The notes below the pieces were generated by a model. The model was not told where the DNA came from and did not search any database. It was given only the letters and a program-made list of their open reading frames with translations. The translations under genes and the position numbers were made by a program. A stretch of DNA of 64,000 nt from Parachaetomium inaequale (lineage: Eukaryota; Ascomycota; Sordariomycetes; Sordariales; Chaetomiaceae): positions 1 through 64,000 of the forward strand of contig MU854485.1 in NCBI GenBank assembly GCA_033296685.1. The letters run 5' to 3'. Positions within the stretch are counted from its first letter, which is position 1. Every line of letters starts with the position of its first letter. Below, piece by piece: positions 11,791 through 21,780 of this stretch.

Positions 11791-12595
11791 ATGGCAGCCT
11801 TCCAACCCTCACCAGCCCCCCAACCATTGGGAGCCTTTCAGCACTCACCAGCCCCCCAGCCACAGGCAGTCTTCCATCCCTCACCAATCCCCCAACCACA
11901 GGCAGCCTTCCAACATTCGCCAGTCCCCCAACCACTGGCAGCCTACCAACTCCCACCAGTCCCGCAACCACTGACCGTCTTCCACCACATGATGGCCCTG
12001 CAGACCACGACACTGGTGCTCAAGGAAAGGTCATTCGACAACTTTGACATCAACGACCTCAGCGGGGCGCGGTGGATGCACATCGAGGGCCAGATCGCCA
12101 CGATCCACGGCCGCAAGAAGGTCTTCGACCCCCGGGGCAATTATCTCTTCGACCTCGTCAAGGAGCTCCTCCACTGGCACACCACCTTTTCCTGCGAGAC
12201 CGGGACCGAGCCCAAGCAGCAGTACATGCAGGTGAAGAGCAAGTTCTCAAGTAAGTCTAGCTGCCCCTCCTCTCAATAACACGGAATTAACAGTAGAAAT
12301 AGTCTTCAGCTCCAAAGCCAACGCCACATTCACCAGCACCACCGGCGCCCCGGTCACGCTCAGCATGAAGGGCAACTGGCTCGACACGACGGCCGAAATC
12401 GTCGACCCCACGACCGGCGCCGTGGCCGCCCGCATCGACCGGAAGCTGTTCAACGCCCGCGAGCTGCTCTTGGGCCGCCAGACCTACCACGTCACCATCG
12501 CGCCGGGCGTGGATATTGCCCTGATCATCGCCATGTGTGTCTGCCTGGATGAGGCGCAGAATGAGGGCCAGAAGAACGCGTGCACGATTTTGTAG
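11791..12595 (+). CDS. LURP-one-related / tubby C-terminal-like protein
   Basis: Two exons, 11791-12250 and 12294-12595, joined by a 43-base intron (GTAAGT..CAG), giving 253 aa. Residues 4-63 are five 12-residue Pro/Gln repeats of the form FQ.SP.PQPLAA. After them comes a LURP-one-like domain: LVLKERSFD, GARWMHIEGQ, GRKKVFDPRGNYLF, later STTGAPVTLSMKGNW and ARIDRKLFN, and a hydrophobic end VDIALIIAMCVCLDE. That series of beta strands followed by a buried C-terminal helix is the signature of the tubby/LOR fold, which in other proteins binds membrane phosphoinositides. The fungal role is unknown. The repeat leader is probably disordered. The last bases, TGCACGATTTTG, give a C-terminal CTIL, a possible prenylation-like CaaX box. 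Confidence 0.75.
11800..11979 (+). repeat. Five in-frame 36-bp tandem repeats
   Basis: Each 36-base unit encodes 12 residues of the pattern F-Q/H-x-S/P-P-x-P-Q-P-x-x-A. The units differ by point changes, so the array is old rather than freshly expanded. Confidence 0.85.
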
Positions 12596-12767
12596 GTGGG
12601 CGGGGGCTGTGGCTGTTGGGTGGATCGGGTGATGCTGGGTTTTTGATTCTTCCTGGTTGTTTGCTTTTCTGGTTATTATACCCTTGGAATTAATGAGGAA
12701 AGAGTCGTTTCAATCTAGGCAGCCAAAATGTCTCCCCCGTTCTTGTTCCTCGAGTGGTCGACAACAT

Positions 12768-15641
12768 CTATTCTTCTTCTTCTAGGCCCACCGGATCCAT
12801 CGCTTCATCTTCGGAACCCGTTGTTTCCCATTCATCCTCGTCCTCTTCGTCCGAGCATGGGCCCGTGTCCTCCTCAACGTCGTAATATGGGCAGAGATGC
12901 TCGTGCCCTGCCCAGAGCTCCTCGAAGCCCTGCCTGTTGTAGTATCCCCCGTAATGAGCTTTCCGGCAACGCCCTTGGCGAAAGTCGGAGATATTGTAAC
13001 CACAGACCGCAAGAGCAAAGTCCCACACGTCGCCTTGCATACTGCCGACCATGTCCCAGGGGTGAGGGAACCTGGCATAGGCGAGGTCCGAGACCGACCT
13101 TCCGTTGTGATCCTTGGCGTGGACATCAGCGCCGCTCCGGATAAGAAAGATGATTCCCATCGAAAGCCGATGTATCCAACTGGACTGGCCGAAATAATCC
13201 CAAGCGTGCATCCAGTTTGAACACAGACAGCGGTGGAGGCATGTTTGGCCGTTGACGCCCCGTGCTGTAATGTCAGCGTTTCGCTGCAGCAGTATGGCAA
13301 GGCTCTCGTGGCTCCAGCGACCGCTGTCGCAAACCAACGCAAGGGGAGACCATCCGAAGTAGGTGGTTTGGGTGTTTGCGTTGACAAAAGTGCTACTAGA
13401 ATCCAACACGACTCGTATCGCGTCCTACATACCACATCAGCAAATGTACCAAATTCAAAGACTGGCAACGGGATTTGCCCAAGTGAACAAACATACTGGG
13501 ACGGCAGAAAAGAGGAATCTCTCGAATGAGTCGCCTGCTAGTTCCCCTTCGACTAGGAGTGGAGTGGTTGGATCACAACCAGCTTCGAGGAGATACTTGC
13601 GACAGAGTAGTATGCGTTCCATGTCTTCTTCGGCTGCTTCATCATCGTTGACGTCGATGGATAATGCGGACCCGCTAGTAATCACACTTGTCAGTTAAAA
13701 GTTACTTTGGGGGAGGCTAAAGGGACGCATGGCTATCACAGGCAGTTCTGGCGTACATGTCGTCGGTGGGATACTCCATCACCCCTTCGAGCCTAGCAAT
13801 ATGGTCCACGTCGGCGCCGGACTGGATGAGATATCGACACATCTCAGGTTGCCGGTTCGCGTACTGGAATGATACAGTTAGCGGTCAGACGGCCAGAGCA
13901 GACAAGCACACTCACAAAGAGCAGAGAGGCTCCATATTCGTCCTGGTCTCTCAGCGACGCCTCGCCGGCACGCAAGAGGGCCTGGAACTCTTGCAACCGG
14001 CCTTGTTGAACGATGGCAAAGACTGGTGAGCCCGGGGGCGGGACAGTATGCACCAATATCTCTGGAATTGCGGAGGAGACGCCGCTGTAGTCGCGGGCTT
14101 GGCGGGTGCTGATCTTAATCCCATGCCGTGCCGGAGAAAGCCCGGAAACCAGCGATATCGACGTAATCACTTCTTCCTCTTCCAATCGCAACCGGTGTTG
14201 GGCGTCAGATGGGTCAAGTTGTGGCAGCCGTTGGGTCCGTGATCTCCTCCGTGAGAGTACAATTAGAGAACAGATGGTGGTTTCATAGGCGGAGAGGGTC
14301 GAATGGCTTTGTTTGTATGGCCCTGATACACGCTGCTGCCCTCGGTCTGTTGAACGTCAGCCTCTTACATTGGTAAGCGGTCCCAGTTACACCCCATAAG
14401 CCGAGTCCTTACCACCAGCGTTCACCGTGACCTGACGGGTAAGCCACAGGGAGGAATAGACCGTTGTCACAGTATCCCGGAAATCGGCCAAGTGATGCCT
14501 ACAGCAAGCTGAGCAAACGCCCTGGTCAATCATGCTGGACATGGCTCCCGCCTGGAGGAATTCCTCCGACTTCATCAGCTCCAAAGCCTGCAGTAGGTCC
14601 CCGACGATGTCTTGGGCCTCCCTTGGCATCAGTCTCCCTTGAGGCTGGATATCATGCACCAGACAGCAAAGCCGTGTGATAATATTCATCAGTTCTTGAC
14701 AGGACTTGTCCTTCGCGAGATGGGCCTCTTCGGCGGCTCTCTCGTCTTGCACTTCGACGACCCTACCGGGGCCTTGGTTTCCAAGCGGGAGCCTAACAAC
14801 GTGCTGTAAGATCTGTTCTAACAAGCCGTGAGTTTTGAGATGGCTCTGCTGAGTCTGCTCTCGCAAGTTGCGTGTTTCGAGTTGATTTTGCTCTAGAAAG
14901 CGGCGAGTTTCGTGATGGCTCCGCTCTAGCAAGCCACGAGTTTCGATGTGGTTATGCTCCAGCAAGCTGTGGCTTTTGAGGTGACCAGCTGCTGACGCCG
15001 ACGAAACCATCTGGATTGTCTCTTGTATCCTCTCGAAGCCACTGCCGAGGCGGGTCATGCCTTCCTCGATCACTCTGTAGTGGGATTTTCGTGTCGTTTG
15101 GTGTGCGGTAAGCTCCTGGTTCATCGATTCAAGCTGAACGGGAACATCGACAACAACATCGCTGGCAAACGAGTTAGCTCCGTTATTTAAGTTCGCGGAT
15201 GAAGCTAGGAGGAACTCAGGGATACCTTTGCAGAACGGCCAGGTGGAAATTCAACTTGCTGGTGTGACTTGCCAAGTCCGCGCTCATCTTTGACAAGGCC
15301 TTCTCATCCCACATCGTCAGGAACCTCTTCCGATACTTGGATCGGCGCGAATTCGAAGCTTCGGGAATTAGGCCTTTGAGTTTGATGGAAAAGGAGTCGA
15401 TGTCACGGCGACAAGTGTCAATGGACCTGCGGAGAGCCTCGCCGCCATGTCCTTCAAGCACGTGACAGTTGGCCAGGCGCTCGAGAATTAAGACCAGGCT
15501 TTGGACGTCCGCTGAGGCTCGTTTGACATTGTCGGGCGCGTCCTTAAAGCTCGAAAGTATTTCATGGGCGACTTTAGCGGACTTCAGGCTGAGCAGGACG
15601 AATGCGAGAACGCTCGCGCCAGCGCTGACGGGGTCTGACAT
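12768..15641 (-). CDS. NLR-like protein: STAND-type N-terminal domain, coiled coil, ankyrin repeats
   Basis: Six reverse-strand exons close to an 845-aa frame: 15641-15226, 15161-14413, 14346-13916, 13863-13757, 13674-13497 and 13424-12768. The exon 4/5 junction is the least certain. Residues 1-140 (MSDPVSAGASVLAFVLLSLK...) match the helical N-terminal domain common on fungal STAND/NACHT proteins. Residues of about 190-260 are Glu/Gln/His-rich 11-residue repeats (GLLERSHHETR, RFLEQNQLETR) predicted to form a coiled coil. The C-terminal half has ankyrin-type units (GRLQEFQALLRAGEASLRD, YLIQSGADVDH, SLAILLQRNADITARGVNGQT, LIRSGADVHAKDHNGRS). The end is very acidic. Domains of this kind act in non-self recognition and cell death in fungi. 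No nucleotide-binding domain is visible, so it may be a receptor-like or partner protein; that is inference. Confidence 0.8.
14816..14980 (-). repeat. 33-bp repeats encoding 11-residue coiled-coil units
   Basis: About five units of 33 bases encode variants of G/R-x-L-E-x-x-x-x-E-T-R, with one 6-base insertion. They lie in exon 2 of the ankyrin gene. An 11-residue period suits a right-handed coiled coil. Confidence 0.7.
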
Positions 15642-16118
15642 GGCTGTAATGGGAGCGGCGCGCGCAATAGGCCCGGAGATATTCTCCTTCAAAAACCTAA
15701 TCAGGGAGGGCTATCGCGACTGTCCCCAACGTCGAGACATCTGGCTGTGACCGACGTCAAGGGACTCAAGCAGAGGAGGGAGGAGATGACGGAACAAACT
15801 CTGAAGGCGACGTTGAGCAGGGTGAGACCAGCCGCAGCTGCAGCCTAATACGCCCAGGCAGACTCAAGGCTTCATGGTGGGCGTATTAAATCATTGGCTT
15901 TGAGGGTGTCTCTCTCAGCCACAGCACAGCCAACGCCGCATGTCGCGCAACACAGACTAGTCGCAAACCGGCAAGGCATGTCGAGGAGTGTCAGCATGAC
16001 ATACTCGCGTTGTATTTCATCTTGCCAGATATGGAGGATTCCATACTATTTACTGGTAACAAAACCAAAACCATACAGCGAGCTCGCCTTCCAACATCGC
16101 GGCGCCCAGGCGAGCCAT
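15642..16118. other. Intergenic, 477 bp
   Basis: Upstream of the ankyrin gene and 3' of the acetylxylan esterase-like gene. No gene or repeat was seen. Confidence 0.5.
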
Positions 16119-17108
16119 CTAAGTCATCAAACCAAAGAACTTGAGCATAACAGGCTCGTTGACAGGCGCGATATGGCCCACCCCATCGCCAAAAAAGCCC
16201 TGTAGCTGTGTGCCGTCGCCGTAGACCTCCTGCTTGTACTGGGCCGACGGCACGCCCGAGTTGGTCTTGGTCAGCGAGAGGCCCAGCACGTTGGCCCACT
16301 GCGTCAGAGCCTGGTGGGCGCACTCGGGGCGGACAAGCGTGTCGGCGTTGCCGTGGAAGATCTGCATGCGCGGCCGGCGGCCCGTGTACCCGGGGTACGA
16401 GTTCCGCACCAGGTTGCCCCATTCCTGCGCCGAGCGCTGGATCTGCCCCTGAGCGCAGGTCTGGTTTTGGGAGGACGGCGTGGCCGAGGGGGCGCCGAGG
16501 AAGCAGGCGTGCGCCACGCCCGAGAAAGCCGCGCCGGCCTCGAAGACGTCCGGGTACGAGCCAGCCATTACATTGGTCATCATGGCGCCCGAGGAGCCGC
16601 CCATGACGAACACCTTGGAGGCGTCGCCCTTGTACTGCTCGAGGGTGTACTTGACCATGCTGACGATGCCGGCGGCGTCGCCCCCGCCGTTGTGGGTGAG
16701 ACTGGCCGTGTTCTGGACGTCCCAGCACTGTCATGGAGTCAGCAAGGTGCATAGGGTCACTGGCATAAGCTACGTACGTTGCTCATCTTGGTGGTGCCGG
16801 CGTAAATGAGAATGAAGCCGAGCTGGTCAGCGTACGAAGGGAGCTTGGTGCCGGAATACCATTGCTGAGCAGAACCTCCGCAAGGGTGCAACTGGGCCGG
16901 TGTTAGTGTCTTGGTCAGAGGACGGTGTGCCTTGTGGCTAGCTTACAGCAACGATAACGGCTGGCGATGCGGCAAGCTTGTCCGGAACATAGATGTACAT
17001 CTGCACGCCGGTGGGATTCGAGCCGAAGCTGGTAACCTGTTTCAGAGACGCGCTCGACGCCAAGCCCGCAAAGGCGGCCAGCTTCATCAGTGATTCAAGA
17101 AGACGCAT
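16119..17108 (-). CDS. Secreted CE1 esterase, acetylxylan esterase type
   Basis: Three exons, 17108-16947, 16891-16778 and 16727-16119, each joined in phase 0, give 294 aa. The N-terminus is a signal peptide (MKLAAFAGLASS core). The family marks of the PHB-depolymerase/CE1 group are ALHPCGGSAQQ, which forms the oxyanion region, and the nucleophile elbow GGSSG with Ser137. Downstream are PRMQIFHGNADTLV and a final GDGVGHIAP with the probable catalytic His. The enzyme should remove acetyl groups from xylan outside the cell. There is no cellulose-binding module. It is divergent from a feruloyl-esterase-like gene 808 bases away, so the two may share control. It could instead act on other ester substrates, since CE1 is broad. 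Confidence 0.88.
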
Positions 17109-17916
17109 GATGGGCGATGTTCAGTGCCTATCTCAAGCACGGTTGAGGGAAGTGTGTCGTTAGCTTGAATTGTGGTTGCAAAAGTGTGATCATGGCAGTA
17201 AGGGACCCAGTCCTTAAATATCAACGTCGTCGATATAACAATCACTGGATGACAGAAGACGCTCGATTCGTGCGGCACCAGGACACGGCAATGGTTGGCC
17301 GGATGAAGTGACGGATCAGCGGGTTGAGGTCTAGTTCCGGGCTGTAATAGGCAATATTCTGGGTCCCGAGAAGTCGGGCACATGCGACAATCTAAACTGC
17401 CTAGAGCCGCCAACTCGGCTTCAGATCACGGAAAGCGCGAAAACCGGGCGTTGGTGGCATGCCAGAGGGCTAGAAGCCGGTTTTCCTTGCCGGACACACT
17501 CCCCTCTCACAACAGGAAAACCAAGGATTTCAAAACAAGCCACGCAGGTTTGCCATTTCACCCGCATAGTAGGCGAGGGGCTCTGGCCCATGAAACGTAT
17601 CTAACCAGGCACACCGCCCTGAAAATGCACCCCACGACGGATTTGACATGGCCTATCCGCGCCCTTCTCCGAGCCGAACCCCAATGCCGAGAACCAGCCA
17701 ACACTTCCCCAGATTCAGAAAATTGGACACCGCTTTGGCTCCCGCTCAACCGAGTACAAGTGTTAGAGACTTCCACCAATCTACTGGGCGCATGTATCCT
17801 TCCGTGTTCTTATTTAGGATCCCTACAAGGACCCCTGATCCCTTCCAGATGCAACACCTCCTCTTCGCTTGTCTGTTTTTGTCGTCCTTTCGCGAGGCAA
17901 CAGGATCAACACCAAG
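17109..17916. other. Shared divergent promoter of two esterase genes, 808 bp
   Basis: Both flanking genes start outward from this region. A reverse-strand ATATTTAAGG lies near 17211-17220, about 105 bases before the acetylxylan esterase ATG, and a forward TTATTTAGG near 17812, about 100 bases before the feruloyl esterase ATG. Both are TATA-like. No gene was seen inside. Confidence 0.45.
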
Positions 17917-18795
17917 ATGACGCGGTGCTTTAGCCAACTCCTCTCCGCTACGGCACTGATCGTGGCAGCTGTTAGTGGCGTAACCGCCGCAAAGCCGTCG
18001 TCGGGATGCGGCAACGCCCCGAAACTGATCACCAGCGCGGCGGCTACGACGCCACTGACACTGACCTCGAACGGCAAGACCCGCCAGTACTACGTCAAGC
18101 TCCCCGAGAACTACGACAATAGCCATCCCTATCGGCTGATCTTCACTCTGCACGCCCTCGGCGGCAACGCCCAGCAAGTCACAGTTGGAACTGGGGGCTA
18201 CCTGCCATGGTACGGAATTCCAACACTCGCTAACGACACCCTTGGCGCCGTCTACATCTCACCCAACGGGCTCAACAACGGCTGGGCCAACCAGGGTGGA
18301 GAGGACGTTGCTTTCCTCAAGACCGTCATGGAGACGGTCGAGAGCGACCTCTGCATTGACCAGAACCTCCGCTTCTCGACCGGCTTCAGCTACGGTGCAG
18401 CCATGTCCTTCTCCCTCGCATGCTCTCTCGGCAAGCAAATCCGCGCCGTCGCTGTCCTGTCGGGAAACCCCACGATCAGCGGCTGCTCCGGCGGCACCGA
18501 GCCCGTGGCCTACTACGGCCAGCATGGCGTCAAGGACTCGGTTCTCCCCATTGCCGGGGGTCGGGAGATGCGCGATCGATTCGTCAAGAACAACGGCTGC
18601 ACTTCGCAGTCGCCGCCCGAGCCTGCGTCGGGGAGCGGGAAGCACATCAAGACAGCCTATAGCGGGTGCAACCCTGACTACCCCGTCGTGTGGAATGCCT
18701 TTGATGGCGACCACACCCCGCAGCCGAAGGACCAGGGCGCGGCAAATACATTCTCGGCGGTGGACACTTGGGAGTTCTTCTCGCAGTTCAAGTGA
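17917..18795 (+). CDS. Secreted CE1 feruloyl esterase-like protein
   Basis: A single exon of 292 aa; an ATG 16 codons upstream is in frame, but MTRCFSQLLSATALIVAAV at 17917 gives a proper signal peptide. The fold marks are RQYYVKLPENYDNSHPYRL, the oxyanion stretch TLHALGGNA, the nucleophile elbow GFSYG (Ser158), VAVLSGNPTISGC, and the His region FDGDHTPQ. This order matches feruloyl esterases of the fungal type B/D group, which free ferulic acid from arabinoxylan or pectin. Seven cysteines in the mature part fit a disulfide-stabilised secreted enzyme. It stands head to head with an acetylxylan esterase and 19 kb from a pectate lyase, in line with plant-wall degradation. Confidence 0.85.
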   Translation: MTRCFSQLLSATALIVAAVSGVTAAKPSSGCGNAPKLITSAAATTPLTLTSNGKTRQYYVKLPENYDNSHPYRLIFTLHALGGNAQQVTVGTGGYLPWYGIPTLANDTLGAVYISPNGLNNGWANQGGEDVAFLKTVMETVESDLCIDQNLRFSTGFSYGAAMSFSLACSLGKQIRAVAVLSGNPTISGCSGGTEPVAYYGQHGVKDSVLPIAGGREMRDRFVKNNGCTSQSPPEPASGSGKHIKTAYSGCNPDYPVVWNAFDGDHTPQPKDQGAANTFSAVDTWEFFSQFK

Positions 18796-19459
18796 GGTTA
18801 GGGCAGGCAATTACTGTCCGTCTGGTTCAAAGTGTTACTGTGGGAAAGCCAGAATGTACGTATTGAAATTGAATGATCGCAACCATAGTAGGGAGTGAAA
18901 GTACCGGTTTGAACACTAGTATCAATACATAGTCATTAAGTCATGAAGATATATTAAAGATCTTGCCGGTCGACGCCGCAACCCTTCATCGTGGCGACCG
19001 GCCCCGTCTTGATTCCTATTTGCCTCATTCCGGACCTGCGGTTTACTCGGGGCACATCCCTGAAAGACGATGGAGATATTCGGACGCAACGCTCCCTCAG
19101 CGTGGCTTGACTGGGGGCATCCCTAAAAGCAACGGTCCCTCCCATCTCTGAGATCGAAGTGGACTATTCAACTTGTCAGTGCGTTGCCACTGACAACAGA
19201 CCGTGACATCACAGGGGCTGGTTCCCAGGAACAATCCCATCTTCGGCCATTCTAGCCCGTAACAGTCAAACTATCACAGTAGCCACACTCTCACCACCGG
19301 CGTTCCCGCGATGACGTTGATTTGTAGGCGAGATCCGAATGGGATCGACAACTATTAGGATAAAGTAGATTTGGTTCCTAGCAGACTCAACAATCCAACA
19401 CAACATATCTCCCAATAACTACTTTGCTTTTGATATTGCCCATATTGGGTCAATATTCA
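18796..19459. other. Intergenic, 664 bp
   Basis: 3' side of the feruloyl esterase and promoter side of the TDT transporter. No gene or repeat was recognised. Confidence 0.5.
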
Positions 19460-21121
19460 ATGAACCAAACGCAGCCCCCTAAAGGGCGCAGCTGGCGGGA
19501 TGACATTCCCCTCACCCACATTCCCGCGGTCGAAACGGCCAACCGACACAGCACAAAGGTCCAAGACTTCTTCGGCATCCCGCCCTCGGCCAGCCCAAGA
19601 GACAACAGCCCGACAGACGGCAGCCGGACCGAGGTCAACGATGACCTGCCCTCCGAGCCGCGGTCCTCAATCACATACCGCGACATCACCCTGCACAACA
19701 TCTCGTCCAAGATCAAAGAGCAATACCCAACCATCAAGATGCACACCCGCCGCACGCGGCGGAATCTGTCTATTTTGATTCAGTCGTGCACCCCGATCTG
19801 GTAAGCCCTCCTTACCCCTCTCTCCCTTTCCCACTCCCCTTTCCCCTGCCTTATTCCCCAGCCCTTATCACATCATCCACTCAATCTTCAACCCGGAACT
19901 AACCCAGGAATAAGGTTCACCCCCCCAACAACCCTCGCCCTCCTAGCCCTAGCCCTCCGCCTCCTCCCCCTCGCCAAAATATCCTTCCCGTCCCTCATCC
20001 CGCTCTCCACCGCTTTGTATCTAGCATCCTTTGCCCTCTTCATCCCAACCTCCACCCTCCTTTTATTACGATTCATCCTCTACCCGCGCGAAACCTACCG
20101 CGAAGCCGTCCACGAGCGCGACTCTTCCGGCCTGGAGCTGGGATACCTATCCGCCTGGCCGACAGGCTGGATACTGTTGGTCGCCTTTGGGGGGTTCGCC
20201 GTTTCCGAGGGGAAAGTTGGGACCTCAAGCGCGGCGGATGGGCTGGCGACGGCAGTCTATGTTTGCTGGTGGCTGGGTGCAGTGGCCGTCGGCGTTGTGG
20301 TCATGTTCGTTCTGGGGTGTCTGCTGTCGAGCCGGTCAAGGAGCACGCATCGGACTGGTGGCGGGAGGTTCGCGCCGCTGGTCGGGTGGTTGGTGTGTAT
20401 GCAGGCGGTGGGGACGGTGGCGTTTGTCGGGGGGCTGTTGGCGTGGTTGCGGAGGCCGGGGAACGACTCGGACTCGGGGGAGGGGCTGTTCTCGGCTGCG
20501 ACGGCGGCGCCGGTGGTGGTGCTGTCGTTTTGTGCCACGGGGGCGGCGTGGTTTTTGGCGAATCTGGATTATGGCGTGCTGATGCACGAGTTGGTGCTTG
20601 TTGTGGGGTGGCCGCCGCCGGAGCATTCGGCGACGGTGTTCTCGATGGTTGGGCCGCTTGGGCAGTGTGCCTCGGCTTTGCTTGTCCTGGCAGCAGCGGC
20701 CAGGAGAGGGGACGGGGGTGTGTCTATGGGAGGGGATCTGGTCAAATCCAGGATGGTGGCGGGTCTGGCGGCGATGGCACCCCTTGAGACTGTGTGTGTC
20801 CTGCTGGCGCTGCTCATGGGTGGCATCGCAGTCGTCTGGCTGCTACTTGGGATCATCACAATCTTCTACCGACTGTCTCGAGGAGAGCTGGCGTGGAATC
20901 CCAGTTGGAACGGGATCGTGTCGCCAGTAGCAACCCTCGCGGTTCTGTCCATCCTGCTCGCGATGGAACTGGACTCGGCCTTCTTCCGCATCGCCGCCTG
21001 TGTCATCATTATCTGTTGTATCTTGATGGTGGTTGTCAACCTGGGATTCACAGTCCGGTTGGCGGTAACATCGAGGAGTAAACAGGACGTGTCGGGGACC
21101 GGGAGCCAGCCTGAAGCATAG
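19460..21121 (+). CDS. TDT-family transporter (SSU1 sulfite / malate type)
   Basis: Two exons, 19460-19800 and 19915-21121. The acceptor is AAG rather than the CAG nine bases upstream, because only AAG restores the frame (..TPIW-FTPP..). The product is 515 aa. After a polar N-terminal tail of about 110 residues come about ten hydrophobic helices. The order and the marks LLRFILYPRETYREAV, SAWPTGWILLV, NLDYGVLMHELVLV and MVGPLGQCASALL match the tellurite-resistance/dicarboxylate/SLAC1 family. Fungal members export sulfite or move malate across the plasma membrane. The substrate cannot be fixed from sequence. It lies 2.2 kb from the PKS, so a link with that locus is possible but not shown. Confidence 0.7.
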
Positions 21122-21345
21122 GAGTACTTGAATAATAATCCAAGAAAAACATAACAAAGACATGTTTTACATTCATGCCCTGAAGGTTCCAGAAAGCGAG
21201 TGCCGTCCATTTCGGTGAGATAGTTGGATATGTCCAATGATGGAAAGGCAGACGCAAGCTGATACCCGGTACATTATCTTCACCTACAGTGGCGATAATC
21301 TAGCATAGCACTGCCGCGGGAACCGCAGAATCTTCTGGTGAGCGG

Positions 21346-21780
21346 CTATGCTACCTTATCCAATCTAGGGGGGAGAGGTTCCATCTTAAAGTTCAGGACC
21401 AACATGACGAGCATGACGCGGATCTCCATCATGGCGAGATTCCTCCTTATTTGCCCATTACACGGTCAGTGTCCGTATCAAGTAGGGAATGGAAGCTGCC
21501 ACTGCCATCACATGGCAGTGCCAGGGAGCCAAGAGACCAACGTACCATAGCAGACCCACGGCCCGCCCAAAAAGGCCAGGCGCGGAAACCTGCGCGCATC
21601 AAAGCTGTCTTCCTCGGCCAGCCACCTCTCGGGCACAAACTCGTCCATGCCGTCGGGGTCCCAGTATGCCCCAAAGTGGCCCTTGGACGCGCCAGCTCGG
21701 GCTCCGCCGCTCCTCGGGGACGTCGAGCGGCCGCTTGGTTAAAAGCAAGCACCCTTCTCACTGCCATGTTTTATTACCTG
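21346..21780 (-). pseudogene. Cytochrome P450 remnant (C-terminal end)
   Basis: On the reverse strand 21720-21555 reads YWDPDGMDEFVPERWL, then RFPRLAFLGGPWVCYG: the PERF-like region and heme-binding loop with its Cys. About 110 bases further on, RNLAMMEIRVMLVMLVLNF and a short tail to the TAG at 21348-21346 are the helix L and C-terminal end of a P450. The pieces are separated by a possible intron (GTACGT donor), but no acceptor restores the frame. A second frame change occurs near 21700, and the first roughly 400 residues are absent. The heme loop is odd too (GGPWVCYG in place of G..R.C.G). It is a dead fragment beside the PKS. Confidence 0.75.
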
